A stretch of DNA of 64,000 nucleotides from Halomonas sp. SSL-5. Lineage in GTDB: Bacteria; Pseudomonadota; Gammaproteobacteria; Pseudomonadales; Halomonadaceae. The notes beneath the pieces were generated by a model. It searched no databases and was not told the origin of the DNA. It saw nothing but the letters and a program-made list of their open reading frames with translations. The stretch spans positions 170,319-234,318 of the forward strand of contig NZ_JAUYWF010000007.1 of NCBI RefSeq assembly GCF_030708455.1, read 5' to 3'. Of the stretch, positions 9,668-18,844 are shown one piece after another. Positions within the stretch are counted from its first letter, which is position 1; every line of letters starts with the position of its first letter. The position numbers were made by a program, and so were the translations under genes.

Positions 9668-10540
9668 ATGAAAGGCATCATCTTGGCCGGCGGCTCCGGC
9701 ACTCGCCTGTATCCAATAACACTCGGCACTTCCAAACAACTCCTGCCAGTGTACGACAAACCCATGATCTACTACCCGCTCTCTGTACTCATGTTGGCGG
9801 GCATCCGGGATGTTCTCATCATCACCACACCGGAAGATCAGGTCAGCTTCAAACGCGCCTTGGGTACTGGCGAACAGTTTGGCGTTAACCTCAGTTACGA
9901 AATACAGCCAACCCCGGATGGCCTCGCACAAGCTTTCATTATTGGCGAGGAATTTATTGGTGACGACAGCGTGTGCCTCGTACTGGGCGACAACATTTTC
10001 TACGGCCAAGGCTTTACCCCCAAGCTAAAACAAGCTGCCCAGAAAACAGAAGGGGCCACCGTATTCGGTTACCAGGTAAAAGATCCCGAGCGCTTTGGTG
10101 TAGTAGAGTTTGACGAAAATAAACGCGCCATCTCTATCGAAGAGAAGCCTGAGCATCCAAAATCCCACTACGCGGTCACCGGCCTCTACTTCTACGACAA
10201 CAGTGTGGTAGACATTGCCAAACAGGTAACACCCAGCCACCGGGGCGAACTGGAAATCACCTGCGTAAACCGTGCCTACCTTGAAAAAGGGAATCTGAAC
10301 GTAGAATTGCTCGGGCGGGGCTTTGCCTGGCTAGACACAGGTACACATGAGAGCCTGTTGGAAGCTGCACAGTTTGTAGAAACCATTGAAAAGCGGCAAG
10401 GATATAAGATTGCTTGTCTGGAAGAGATTTCTTATAATCAAGGTTGGTTAAGCAAAGAAAAACTCAAAGAACAGGCCAATGATCTCAGAAAGAATAGTTA
10501 TGGCGAGTACTTGAACGCTTTGGCAATTGGCAAGATTTGA
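9668..10540 (+). CDS. rfbA: Glucose-1-phosphate thymidylyltransferase
   Basis: The 290-residue enzyme starts [38 protein letters not shown], the pyrophosphorylase signature. It also has [21 protein letters not shown] and [15 protein letters not shown]. It makes dTDP-glucose from dTTP and glucose-1-phosphate and feeds RfbB just upstream. GGAGTTAAA precedes the ATG. Its TGA overlaps the next gene's TTG start (TTGA, 10537-10540), suggesting translational coupling. Confidence 0.95.
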   Translation: MKGIILAGGSGTRLYPITLGTSKQLLPVYDKPMIYYPLSVLMLAGIRDVLIITTPEDQVSFKRALGTGEQFGVNLSYEIQPTPDGLAQAFIIGEEFIGDDSVCLVLGDNIFYGQGFTPKLKQAAQKTEGATVFGYQVKDPERFGVVEFDENKRAISIEEKPEHPKSHYAVTGLYFYDNSVVDIAKQVTPSHRGELEITCVNRAYLEKGNLNVELLGRGFAWLDTGTHESLLEAAQFVETIEKRQGYKIACLEEISYNQGWLSKEKLKEQANDLRKNSYGEYLNALAIGKI

Positions 10541-11601
10541 TAGGTCACACTTTGATACTACATGTAGCTGGGCTTGATAAATTTATTCCTCCATTCATCG
10601 AGCTTGTAAAAAATGAATTCAGTGAAGATGAGCATCGATACTGGTTAACGGGTTCGGTAGACAAATACCCAGTAGAGTTAGCCGAAAATGTAACCCTTTG
10701 CGGAAGAACGATTAAAGATATAGTGCCTGGTTATTTTAAATTGGTTAAAGAGCTGTATTCCGCTGAAAAGATAATACTCCACGGCCTTTTTAATATACGT
10801 ATCGTTGTGCTATTGGTTTGCATGCCTTGGCTACATAAAAAATGCTATTGGGTGTTGTGGGGAGGCGACCTGTATGTTCGAAGAAATGGTGCTCGTACCC
10901 TGTCTTGGCGAATAAAAGAGGTGTTCCGAAAAATTTTGATTAGGCGTTTGCATGCCGTCATAACAACGGTTCCGGGTGACTATGAGCTTGTAAAAAAATG
11001 GTACTCAACAAAAGCGAAATATATTTCAAGTTTGATGTATGATAGTCATGTTTCAAGAAACTTTGATTTTCAATCAACTTCTGTAAAAAAATCTATTGAT
11101 ATTCAAGTTGGTAACTCAGCAGATCCAGAAAACAGGCATGCTGAGGTTTTCGATATGCTTGACCAGCTTGGGGAGGGTGCCAAATTTAATGTTTACTGCC
11201 CACTCTCCTATGGTAACGAAGAATATGCTCAAGCAATAATTTCCAAAGGAATTAGTATGTTTGGGGAGAAATTTCTTCCTTTGACTAGATTTATGTCATT
11301 TGAGGAATATAATTGTTATATGGCGTCGATTGACATTGCTATTTTTAATCATCGTCGTCAACAGGCGATGGGAAATATTATTGGTCTTCTTTCTATGGGG
11401 AAAACGGTTTACCTGAGGCCCACTGAGACCCCGTATAAGTTTTTTAAAGAACTAGGGGTTACAGTTTTCAGCAGTGACACTATTTATGAAGGATTGAGAG
11501 TCCTAGACGAAAAGCAGAAGCTCAATAATGTAGAGCTGATGAAGCGCAAATTTTCTAGGAACTCGTTGGTTGAGTCTTGGCGGTTGATTTTTAATGAATA
11601 G
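10537..11601 (+). CDS. WecF-like TDP-Fuc4NAc:lipid II transferase (GT56 family)
   Basis: The 354-residue product resembles the 4-acetamido-4,6-dideoxygalactosyl transferase family. It has an [10 protein letters not shown] start, [24 protein letters not shown], and the diagnostic [25 protein letters not shown]. WecF moves Fuc4NAc from dTDP-Fuc4NAc onto a lipid-linked acceptor. The adjacent rfbBA pair makes the precursor of such a donor, but the aminotransferase and acetyltransferase for dTDP-Fuc4NAc are not in the window. I accept the TTG start because it overlaps the rfbA stop and homology begins at once. Confidence 0.78.
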   Translation: MIGHTLILHVAGLDKFIPPFIELVKNEFSEDEHRYWLTGSVDKYPVELAENVTLCGRTIKDIVPGYFKLVKELYSAEKIILHGLFNIRIVVLLVCMPWLHKKCYWVLWGGDLYVRRNGARTLSWRIKEVFRKILIRRLHAVITTVPGDYELVKKWYSTKAKYISSLMYDSHVSRNFDFQSTSVKKSIDIQVGNSADPENRHAEVFDMLDQLGEGAKFNVYCPLSYGNEEYAQAIISKGISMFGEKFLPLTRFMSFEEYNCYMASIDIAIFNHRRQQAMGNIIGLLSMGKTVYLRPTETPYKFFKELGVTVFSSDTIYEGLRVLDEKQKLNNVELMKRKFSRNSLVESWRLIFNE

Positions 11602-12292
11602 TGTCATTGGAAATGGTCTTCTCGGTCGTAGTTTTCGGAGTCTGTCTTTGCCCGGGGCGCTATATTTTTGCTCTGGAGTTTCCGACTCGAAAGAAACTCG
11701 GGTTTCTGAATTTAACCGAGAACGAGAACTGCTGCTGAGTGTTTGTGCGGGTGCGCAGACGTTTTCTAGTTTTGTCTACTTTAGCAGTATCATGGCGCCT
11801 GAGCGTGCCAATGAGTATTTCGAACACAAGTACAAAATGGAGCAACTTGTTAAGTTGCTGTTCCCAGAAAAATATCTGATTATTAGGCTGCCGCAAGTTG
11901 TTGGGCTGGTTAATAATGCGACTTTGTTCCCTGAATTTGTTCGGAGGATTAGGTGCGGGTCGCCAATTTTAGTTCAAGAAAATGCAGCCCGTTCGTTAAT
12001 TGATATTGATGATGTGGCAAGGATAACAAATCAGATGATAGAGCTTGGCGCAAAAAAAATAGTTGTAAATTGTATGCCGAATGAAATCATTTCGGTATCG
12101 GATATTGTTGACTTTATTTCGGATGAACTTAGAATTCCCGCTAACAAAAAATATGTAAAAGCAGGCGTTTCTCAAGACGCGGATCGTACTTTCTTGAGGA
12201 ATTATTTGGCTTTGGATGATCCAATTTTACTTCCTGGTTACACTCGACTCGTTGTGGCTAAGTATGCGGATAAGCTTACTTTTAATGTGTGA
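11594..12292 (+). CDS. Atypical NAD-dependent epimerase/dehydratase-like protein
   Basis: The 232-residue product opens with [12 protein letters not shown], a degenerate glycine motif of a Rossmann fold. It continues with FVYFSSIMAP, EHKYKMEQLV (in the place of YxxxK) and a C-terminal part like that of sugar epimerases (SLIDIDDVARIT). It is shorter than the usual 300-plus residues. It overlaps the previous gene by 8 bp and is AT-rich like it. It may be a minimal 4-ketoreductase/epimerase for the dTDP sugar; substrate unknown. Confidence 0.6.
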   Translation: MNSVIGNGLLGRSFRSLSLPGALYFCSGVSDSKETRVSEFNRERELLLSVCAGAQTFSSFVYFSSIMAPERANEYFEHKYKMEQLVKLLFPEKYLIIRLPQVVGLVNNATLFPEFVRRIRCGSPILVQENAARSLIDIDDVARITNQMIELGAKKIVVNCMPNEIISVSDIVDFISDELRIPANKKYVKAGVSQDADRTFLRNYLALDDPILLPGYTRLVVAKYADKLTFNV

Positions 12293-12503
12293 TTTTCTAT
12301 CTGAGATCTGAACTCATAGAATTTACAGAGAAAGTATTCACCTGACACAATCCCCCCCATGGGCTCCCTATTGTTAAGCAGTATTTTTGCCGTTTTCCGG
12401 TTCTTCGTCACTCCATGTGGATTTGGCCTGATCGAACAGGCGGCCCACTGGACTGCTAATCAGGTAGATCATGGGTAACCAATGGGATGGAGTCCTCCCC
12501 ACC
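12293..12503. other. Intergenic stretch with probable insertion-sequence debris
   Basis: No convincing gene is seen. On the minus strand an ATG at 12472 opens a 32-codon frame (MIYLISSPVGRLF..) ending near 12374, with no recognised family. It lies beside three truncated insertion sequences and could be a further transposon end. No terminal repeat can be paired. Confidence 0.3.
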
Positions 12504-12887
12504 CTACTCCGGCGTTGTTGCGCCACACTGGTGGGTGAGAGCATCACTTACCAGCCTGAGGATCTGGCCGCGTCCTCCATGGCGAACGACTTCCCGGCTC
12601 ACCGTGGAAACAGAGCGCCCAAGCTGCTGGGCGATTCGCCGAAAGGACAGACCAGCGGCGATACCACGAGAGATCGTCTCCCGCTCAGTGAGGGTCAAGT
12701 GCCGTCTGGATCGTGAACGAGACTTCGGCGCGATACCACCATGGTTGGACAGCACCCGATGCACGGACCCAGGATGCTGACAAAGTAACCGACTGATCTC
12801 ACTTAAGGATTGTCCTGCTTGCCACTGCTCCCAGAGTAACTGCTTCTGGCTTGCGGAGAGTCCTCCTGGCCGTCCTCGTCTTGCCAT
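12504..12887 (-). pseudogene. IS30-family transposase, N-terminal fragment
   Basis: The fragment starts MARRGRPGGLSASQKQLLWEQW and carries the two helix-turn-helix regions of IS30 transposases, including LTLTERETISRGIAAGLSFRRIAQQLGRS and VSTVSREVVRHGGRGQ. After GRGQ the family sequence stops and 20 unrelated residues lead to a stop at 12504. The whole DDE catalytic domain is missing, so it is inactive. Upstream (12888-12925), the reverse strand carries an IS30-like end (ATCGCAACACT). That end abuts the truncated IS3 on the other side. Confidence 0.82.
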
Positions 12888-12925
12888 GTCATCCCCTACA
12901 AGGTGGCAGTGTTGCGATGATCAGT

Positions 12926-13858
12926 TGAGCGTACCGCGGTGTACTTCGCGAAAAGCGTGAAGTGAAGTACGCCTTCATTGAGCGGCATCGTCAGGCCTTC
13001 AGCATTCAACGGATGTGTGCGTTTCTCGGTGTCGCCCGCAGCGGCTACTACGCCTGGCGACAGCGGGGAGGTGAACCGTCTCCTCGCCGCCGCCGGCAAG
13101 CGCTCTCCGATCAGCGCGTGGTTCACGCCTTCGAGCAGGGCAAGGGGCGCTCAGGCGCCCCCAGGCTACCCCATGGCCTGAACGATGCCGGCGTGGCCAT
13201 CTGCCGCAATACCGTGGCTACCAGCCTCCGTCGGCAGAACCTGCGGGCGAAAGCCGTTCGCAAGTTCAAGGCCACGACGAACTCACGGCATAGCCTGCCA
13301 GTCGCACCGAATCTGCTGGAGCAGGACTTCAGCGCTATGGCACCGAACCGCAAATGGGTCGGCGACATCACTTACCTGGCGACCGGTGAGGGCTGGCTCT
13401 ACCTGGCGGTGCTGATTGACCTGTATTCACGCAAGGTGATCGGCTGGGCGATGAGCGAGCGCATGATGGCTGACCTGGTTGGCGACGCCCTGCAGATGGC
13501 GCTGTGGAGCCGCAAGATGCCCAAGGGTGTCATCGTGCATAGCGACCGTGGTAGCCAGTATTGTTCGTCCCTATACCAGTCGTTGCTGACCCGGCACGAT
13601 CTCCGGTGCAGCATGAGCGCCAAGGGCAACTGCTACGACAATGCCTGCGCTGAAAGCTTCTTTCACAGTCTCAAGGTCGAAGCCATTCACGGCGAGCGAT
13701 TCGCGACCCGGGAAGCCATGCGGCAGCAGGTGTTCGAGTACATTGAGTTGGACTACAAACGGCAGCGCCGGCACAGTGCCATCGGGATGATCAGCCCGGA
13801 GGCCTTTGAGGCCCGAATGATCGCTTAGATTGGTGTCCACCAATGCTGGGTAGGATCA
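12926..13858 (+). mobile_element. 5'-truncated IS3-family element
   Basis: The element retains the last ten codons of orfA ([10 protein letters not shown], stop TGA at about 12960-12962), an A-rich slippery stretch (GCGAAAAGCG), all of orfB, and a right terminal repeat at 13832-13858. The reverse complement of that repeat begins TGATCCTACCCAGC, the usual IS3-type start. No left terminal repeat is present. The left part was lost where the IS30 fragment joins at about 12926. The right end lies exactly against an IS630 fragment, so this IS3 had inserted into an IS630. Confidence 0.75.
12962..13828 (+). CDS. IS3-family transposase OrfB
   Basis: The 288-residue OrfB is intact. It has an N-terminal [31 protein letters not shown] region, then an rve integrase core with [10 protein letters not shown] (first Asp), [21 protein letters not shown] (second Asp) and [18 protein letters not shown] (catalytic Glu). 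In IS3 elements OrfB is made as an OrfAB fusion by -1 frameshifting. Here orfA is nearly gone, so the element cannot transpose by itself. Confidence 0.9.
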   Translation: MKYAFIERHRQAFSIQRMCAFLGVARSGYYAWRQRGGEPSPRRRRQALSDQRVVHAFEQGKGRSGAPRLPHGLNDAGVAICRNTVATSLRRQNLRAKAVRKFKATTNSRHSLPVAPNLLEQDFSAMAPNRKWVGDITYLATGEGWLYLAVLIDLYSRKVIGWAMSERMMADLVGDALQMALWSRKMPKGVIVHSDRGSQYCSSLYQSLLTRHDLRCSMSAKGNCYDNACAESFFHSLKVEAIHGERFATREAMRQQVFEYIELDYKRQRRHSAIGMISPEAFEARMIA

Positions 13859-14074
13859 ATTGAAGTGTTCTACCTTCCACCCTACTCGCCGGAGTTGAAC
13901 CCCGATGAGTATCTGAACTGCGACCTCAAAGCCGGCGTGCATAGCGGTACTCCGGCGCGCAGCAGAGACCAGCTGAAGAGAAAGGCGATGTCTCACCTGC
14001 GGAAGCTTCAGAAGCTCCCGAGGCGAGTCGCGAAATACTTCAAAGCCCCGTCAATCCGATACGCCGCATCATAG
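13859..14074 (+). pseudogene. IS630-family transposase, C-terminal fragment
   Basis: About 70 residues remain: VFYLPPYSPELNPDEYLNCDLKAGV..., the PPYSPELNPxE motif that holds the last catalytic acidic residue of IS630 transposases. The ending is KLPRRVAKYFKAPSIRYA. The sequence begins abruptly at the right terminal repeat of the IS3 remnant, and the first two thirds of the gene are absent from the window. Confidence 0.8.
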
Positions 14075-14206
14075 CTATTTTATTGCCGGGTTAATAATAA
14101 AAGTGTCCGCTACGACTTGACCAGAACAGTCCTGAGAGGCGAAGAATTCCTTGACAACTGTCGCCCCACCCAAGCATATAAAGCATTCTTTGTCGAAGGT
14201 TATGCA

Positions 14207-15472
14207 ATGCCATTATACAGCCAGCATGCTTCTCATTTAAACAGCAATAAAAAATCCTCACCTACTGTTCTTTTTTTGCTTGGAATATTGTTTTTTCCCT
14301 CTCTTCCAGGTGATCAGTGGGGGGAGGTTCATGTTAACATTCTTGTTTTATCCGCTTTCGTGCTTTTTTTTTTGGTTCATCCTGAAAGATTCAGATTAAA
14401 TAGATCAGATGCGACAGTTGCAACTTTTTTTCTGTTTCTCCAGCTTTTTTTGCTGGTTTCTCTGATTCTGGAGTTCATTCGTGGTGAAGCTGAACTTGGC
14501 AGTATTCCCAGTTCGCTTAGGCCATTATTTATGTGCTTTACATATCTGGGGTTTAGAGCCCTATTTGAAAAGAATAGACCAGAATTAATTCTTGGTTATT
14601 TTTTTTCAACTGCGTTAGTTTTATTTTCATTGTGGTTATTGGTCGAGTTTTTATTTCCTGTATTCAGAAGTATAGTAAACGTGATTTATTTTGATACAGA
14701 TAGGATTAAGGGGTTTTCTTTTTTAACTGTTTTTGCAACAACATATTTTTCTGGGTTTTTTTACTTTATGCTTTTCATGTACTCGCTTGCGAGGTTTGTT
14801 TTTGGAAGCTCGTTAAGGATGTTTTGGTTTTTGGGAGTGCTTGTTTCGGGAGTCATGATCTTTTTCTCACAGGGGAAAACATCATATCTGGCTGCAGTTC
14901 TTGGTTCTTTTTTTATTGTTTATTTTAAGGCTGGGAGTGTTGGAAGGCTTTTAGCATTGGCTTTCTTTTCCTTCTTAGTTTTAAATTTCGTACTTTACTA
15001 TGAACAGATTAAGTCAGTTGTATATAATATAGATTATTTTTCTATGCATCAGCTCTATTTGATTTTAGAACATGGGCTCGACTTTGGTTCAATGAGTGTC
15101 CGAATTGAACAGGTTGTGTTTGCCTTTCAATTGTCTATTGATAATTTAATGTTTGGGGTTGGTATGGGTAGAGGGATATATCTAGAATCTTTTTTAGCTG
15201 CTTTTTTTTATAGATACGGGGTTGCAGGCACTTTTTTTTATTTTTTCCTTTTCATTTACTTGGCTTGCCTTTCTGTTAAGGGATTGGGTATAAAAGAAAG
15301 CGAAGAAAGGATGCTGATCGTATTTTTTTTCTCATGGCTTATTTTGACTCCTGTGATAATGATAAGTAGCCCAATGATTGAAATGGGAAAAAATTCAGTT
15401 TTCTCGATGATGCTTGTTGCAGCGGCTGTGACCACATTAAGTCGAAGTCATTTTACTCAATTGGCAGATTAG
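14207..15472 (+). CDS. Wzy-like O-antigen/oligosaccharide polymerase
   Basis: The 421-residue integral membrane protein has about 10-12 hydrophobic segments and a large loop near LYLILEHGLDFGSMSVRIEQVVFAFQLS. A later GVGMGRGIYLESFLAAFFYRYG resembles the polymerase/ligase H/NxxxE region. Its place between wzx-linked glycosyltransferases suggests repeat-unit polymerisation in the periplasm. I chose ATG 14207 because GAAGG lies 8 bases before it; in-frame sequence upstream to 14117 has no membrane character. It is strongly AT-rich, with many T runs. Wzy proteins share little sequence, so the call rests on topology and context. Confidence 0.68.
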   Translation: MPLYSQHASHLNSNKKSSPTVLFLLGILFFPSLPGDQWGEVHVNILVLSAFVLFFLVHPERFRLNRSDATVATFFLFLQLFLLVSLILEFIRGEAELGSIPSSLRPLFMCFTYLGFRALFEKNRPELILGYFFSTALVLFSLWLLVEFLFPVFRSIVNVIYFDTDRIKGFSFLTVFATTYFSGFFYFMLFMYSLARFVFGSSLRMFWFLGVLVSGVMIFFSQGKTSYLAAVLGSFFIVYFKAGSVGRLLALAFFSFLVLNFVLYYEQIKSVVYNIDYFSMHQLYLILEHGLDFGSMSVRIEQVVFAFQLSIDNLMFGVGMGRGIYLESFLAAFFYRYGVAGTFFYFFLFIYLACLSVKGLGIKESEERMLIVFFFSWLILTPVIMISSPMIEMGKNSVFSMMLVAAAVTTLSRSHFTQLAD

Positions 15473-15475
15473 GCG

Positions 15476-16645
15476 ATGAAGGAAGTTGCACTGATTCCAG
15501 ACAGGTTTGCCCACTATAGGTATCCTGTCTTTAAGAAGCTGACACAGCTTGGAGGCGAAAAATATTCCCTTCATATATATGCAGATGCAAAACAAGATGA
15601 AAGTGGGATAGATATTCCTCCGCTTCAGTATGTTGGGAATAATTTGGCTGAAGGGGGGGTGTGTTGGCAGCCAGTAAGTAGTATGTTTGTAAGGGGTATA
15701 TGCTTCTGGCAGACAGGTTTGTTGAAACTGGCGGCTAGTAATAAGTACGATGTCCTTGTATTCTGGGGTGATGCGTACAGGCTGTCTACTTGGTTGTCCG
15801 CTTTTTTAGCAAGAGTCAGGGGGAAAAAGGTCGTTTTTTGGTCTCATGGGCTTTATGGGAAAGAGTCTAGGCTAAAGCTTTTCATAAGAAAGATTTTCTA
15901 CAGAATTCCTCATGCTATGTTGCTATATGGGTATCATTCAAAAGCGTTGTTGGTTTCTGAAGGTTTTGATGAGGAATTATTGTATGTAATTAACAATTCT
16001 CTTGATGTAGAGCATCAGGCAACATCTTATCAGCGAGCGTTAACTAATAGCTCATTCTCGGGCGTAAACGTAAAAGAAGAGCTTGGAGTTGACTGTCTTA
16101 TAATTTTTGTTGGTAGAATTGTTGAGTCAAAGAAGATCGAGCTGATTCTTGATTGTGTAAAGTCAATCAATTCTTCTGGAGAAATGAGCTTAGGTGCCCT
16201 CTTCGTGGGAGGTGGAGATTACAGGAGTAACCTAGAGTCCCTTAGCTTGAAACTGAATATTTCTGATAAAGTAAGGTTCTATGGTCCATGCTATGATCAT
16301 GATATCTTGGCTGCACTTTATATGCAAAGTGATATCTGTGTTTCACCAGGTAACGTTGGCCTGACTGCCATGCAGAGTTTGATTTTTGGGACACCAGTAG
16401 TAACCCATAATGACATGATGCACCAAATGCCTGAGAGTGAGTCAGTGCGTGAGGGTATTACTGGAGCATTATTTTCGCGTGATGACGTAAACTCGCTAGT
16501 TGCTGCAGTAAAAAGATGCTTGAAATACATTGATGATGGGCTTGTCACTGAAAAAACCTGCAGGGAATTGATTTTTTCTGAATATACTCCTGAATATCAA
16601 GCCAAGGTGTTTCATGAAATGCTGGATGGCCTGGAAGAAAAGTGA
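15476..16645 (+). CDS. Family 4 glycosyltransferase (GT-B)
   Basis: The 389-residue protein has an N-terminal domain with VFWSHGLYGKESRLK. Its C-terminal Rossmann domain carries IIFVGRIVESKKIELIL, LFVGGGDYR and a GT4-like end (VSPGNVGLTAMQSLIFGTPVVTHND). It would add a sugar to a lipid-linked intermediate at the membrane face. It starts 3 bp after the polymerase stop, in the same AT-rich block, which ends with this gene. Donor sugar unknown. Confidence 0.82.
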   Translation: MKEVALIPDRFAHYRYPVFKKLTQLGGEKYSLHIYADAKQDESGIDIPPLQYVGNNLAEGGVCWQPVSSMFVRGICFWQTGLLKLAASNKYDVLVFWGDAYRLSTWLSAFLARVRGKKVVFWSHGLYGKESRLKLFIRKIFYRIPHAMLLYGYHSKALLVSEGFDEELLYVINNSLDVEHQATSYQRALTNSSFSGVNVKEELGVDCLIIFVGRIVESKKIELILDCVKSINSSGEMSLGALFVGGGDYRSNLESLSLKLNISDKVRFYGPCYDHDILAALYMQSDICVSPGNVGLTAMQSLIFGTPVVTHNDMMHQMPESESVREGITGALFSRDDVNSLVAAVKRCLKYIDDGLVTEKTCRELIFSEYTPEYQAKVFHEMLDGLEEK

Positions 16646-16660
16646 ATAATTAAGGTTTAT

Positions 16661-17665
16661 ATGAACTCTACAGTATTAATCACCGGCGGCACCGGTTCCT
16701 TCGGCAAGACCATGGCCAACTACCTGCTTGAGCGCGGCTGCAAGGAGATACGCATCCTCAGTCGTGACGAGGCGAAGCAGGAGGAGATGCGTATTGCCTA
16801 TGGCCGACCTGAGCTGAAATTCTATATCGGTGACGTTCGTGACCGTCAGTCAGTCGACAAGGTGATGCGCGGTGTCGATCTGGTCTTCCACGCCGCTGCA
16901 CTCAAGCAGGTGCCGTCCTGCGAATTCTTCCCGCTGGAGGCGGTGAAGACCAATATCCTGGGCAGCCAGAACGTGATCGACTCGGCGGAGGAGGCGGGGG
17001 TCAAGAGCGTGGTCTGCCTGAGTACCGACAAGGCGGTGATGCCGGTCAACGCCATGGGCATGACCAAGGCGCTGATGGAGAAGACGGCCCAGGCGGCGAG
17101 TCGGCAGCTGGGAGAGGGGGAGACCATCGTTTCCTGCGTGCGCTATGGAAACGTGATGTGCTCCCGGGGCTCGGTGATTCCGCTCTTCATCAAGCAGATC
17201 AAGGATGGCAAGCCGCTGACCATCACCGAGGCCAGCATGACGCGCTTCATGCTCTCGCTGCCGGATGCCATCGAGCTGGTCAACTTCGCCTTCGAGAATG
17301 CTCGCCAGGGCGACATCTTCATCAAGAAGGCGCCGGCCTGCACCGTCAAGCTGCTGGCCGAGACTCTGCTGGAGATGTTCGGCGCCGATAACGAGCTGCG
17401 CGTCATCGGCATGCGCCATGGTGAGAAACTCTACGAGACTCTGGCCAGCCGCGAGGAGCTACGTCGCTCCGAGGACATGGGCGACTACTACCGCGTCAGC
17501 TTCGATGACCGGGACCTCAACTACGGCAAGTACTTCACCGAGGGAGATGTGGAGGAGGCGGCGGTCGAGGACTACCATTCTCACAATACCTACCAGCTCA
17601 ACAAACAGGAGCTGAAGGAACTGCTGCTGACCCTGCCGGAAGTTTGCGACGCGCTCGAGAGCTGA
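16661..17665 (+). CDS. fnlA: UDP-GlcNAc 4,6-dehydratase/5-epimerase (FnlA/WbjB/CapE)
   Basis: The 334-residue SDR enzyme has TGGTGSFGKTM (residues 7-17), AALKQVPSCEFFPLEAVKTN and a catalytic region of CapE type (STDKAVMPVNAMGMTKALMEK). It starts UDP-N-acetyl-L-fucosamine synthesis. FnlB and FnlC follow in order, so the three-step pathway is complete here. The gene is GC-rich and marks an abrupt change from the AT-rich block that ends at 16645. Confidence 0.9.
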   Translation: MNSTVLITGGTGSFGKTMANYLLERGCKEIRILSRDEAKQEEMRIAYGRPELKFYIGDVRDRQSVDKVMRGVDLVFHAAALKQVPSCEFFPLEAVKTNILGSQNVIDSAEEAGVKSVVCLSTDKAVMPVNAMGMTKALMEKTAQAASRQLGEGETIVSCVRYGNVMCSRGSVIPLFIKQIKDGKPLTITEASMTRFMLSLPDAIELVNFAFENARQGDIFIKKAPACTVKLLAETLLEMFGADNELRVIGMRHGEKLYETLASREELRRSEDMGDYYRVSFDDRDLNYGKYFTEGDVEEAAVEDYHSHNTYQLNKQELKELLLTLPEVCDALES

Positions 17666-17707
17666 TTCAGCCCACCACTCTGCCCGCCAACCCTTCAGGG
17701 AGATTCC

Positions 17708-18832
17708 ATGAAGATCGTTATCACCGGAGCCAATGGACTGCTCGGCCGGCATGTTCACCTCTACCTACGTGCCCAGCCCTACTATCGTGAGGGGCTGGTG
17801 CTGCTGGATCGTCATGCCTTCCAGGGCGATGCAACGCTTACGGCCGCCCTGAAGGGGGCCGACTGGGTGATCCACTGTGCCGGCATCAACCGCGACAGCG
17901 AGGAGCGGGTCGAGCAAGGCAACCGCGAGCTGGCCGAGCGGCTGGTCGAGGGCTTGCGACAGTCTTCGGCTACCCCGCACCTTTTCTTTGCCAACAGCAT
18001 CCAGCGCGACCGGGACGTGCCCTACGGCCGTGGCAAGCAGGCGGCGCATCGCGTTTTCTCGCAGTGGGCCGAGGGAAGCGGTGCGCGTTATACCGAGTTG
18101 GTGCTGCCCCATGTATTCGGCGAGGGCGGCAAGCCCCACTATAACTCCGCGCTCCACACCTTCTGCCATCAGCTGGCCGTGGGTGAGGAGCTGGCCATCA
18201 ACGGCACCGGCCAGCTGGAGTTGCTGCATGCCCAGGGTATCGCCCGGGCCATGGTAGAAGCCTTCGAGCGGGGCCAGAGCGGCGAGCTGAGGCTGGAGGG
18301 GCGCACCATGAGCGTGGCCAGCGCCGCCGGCAAGCTGGTCGAGATGCATCGCAGCTACACCTCGGACGTGATCCCCGATCTGCGCGATTCCTTCGACCTG
18401 CAACTGTTCAATACCCTGCGCTCGTTCCTCTATCCCCGCTACTACCCCAAGGCGCTGACCCTCCATAGCGACGAGCGCGGTGCGCTGTTCGAGGGGGTCA
18501 AGAACCGCAATGGCGGCCAGGCGTTTCTCTCTACCACCAAGCCCGGCATCACCCGCGGCAACCACTACCACTTCAACAAGGTCGAGCGTTTCCTGGTGGT
18601 GAAGGGGCAGGCAGTGATCCGCATCCGACGCCTGCTGGATGACCACGTCGAGGAGTTTCACGTCAGCGGCGATGCGCCGGCCTACGTGGATATGCCGACG
18701 CTGCACACCCACAGCATCACCAACACCGGTGACGAAGAGCTGCTGACCCTGTTCTGGAGCCACGAGATCTTCGACCCCGAGAAGCCGGACACCTATTTCG
18801 AGCCGGTGCTGAACCCTGAAGCCTCCGACTGA
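17708..18832 (+). CDS. fnlB: FnlB/WbjC/CapF reductase with C-terminal cupin
   Basis: The 374-residue two-domain protein has an N-terminal Rossmann domain (ITGANGLLGRHV, YGRGKQAAHRV) and a C-terminal cupin (GITRGNHYHFNKVERFLVVKG, metal-binding His residues around 280-285). The family reduces the 4-keto sugar made by FnlA, giving UDP-6-deoxy-L-talNAc. AGGGAG precedes the ATG. It lies 42 bp after fnlA and 12 bp before fnlC, consistent with one operon. Confidence 0.88.
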   Translation: MKIVITGANGLLGRHVHLYLRAQPYYREGLVLLDRHAFQGDATLTAALKGADWVIHCAGINRDSEERVEQGNRELAERLVEGLRQSSATPHLFFANSIQRDRDVPYGRGKQAAHRVFSQWAEGSGARYTELVLPHVFGEGGKPHYNSALHTFCHQLAVGEELAINGTGQLELLHAQGIARAMVEAFERGQSGELRLEGRTMSVASAAGKLVEMHRSYTSDVIPDLRDSFDLQLFNTLRSFLYPRYYPKALTLHSDERGALFEGVKNRNGGQAFLSTTKPGITRGNHYHFNKVERFLVVKGQAVIRIRRLLDDHVEEFHVSGDAPAYVDMPTLHTHSITNTGDEELLTLFWSHEIFDPEKPDTYFEPVLNPEASD

Positions 18833-18844
18833 GCGAGCCAGTTG

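Noticed and set aside
9602..10009. 135-residue minus-strand frame over rfbA
   Set aside because: Antisense shadow of a strongly conserved enzyme gene.
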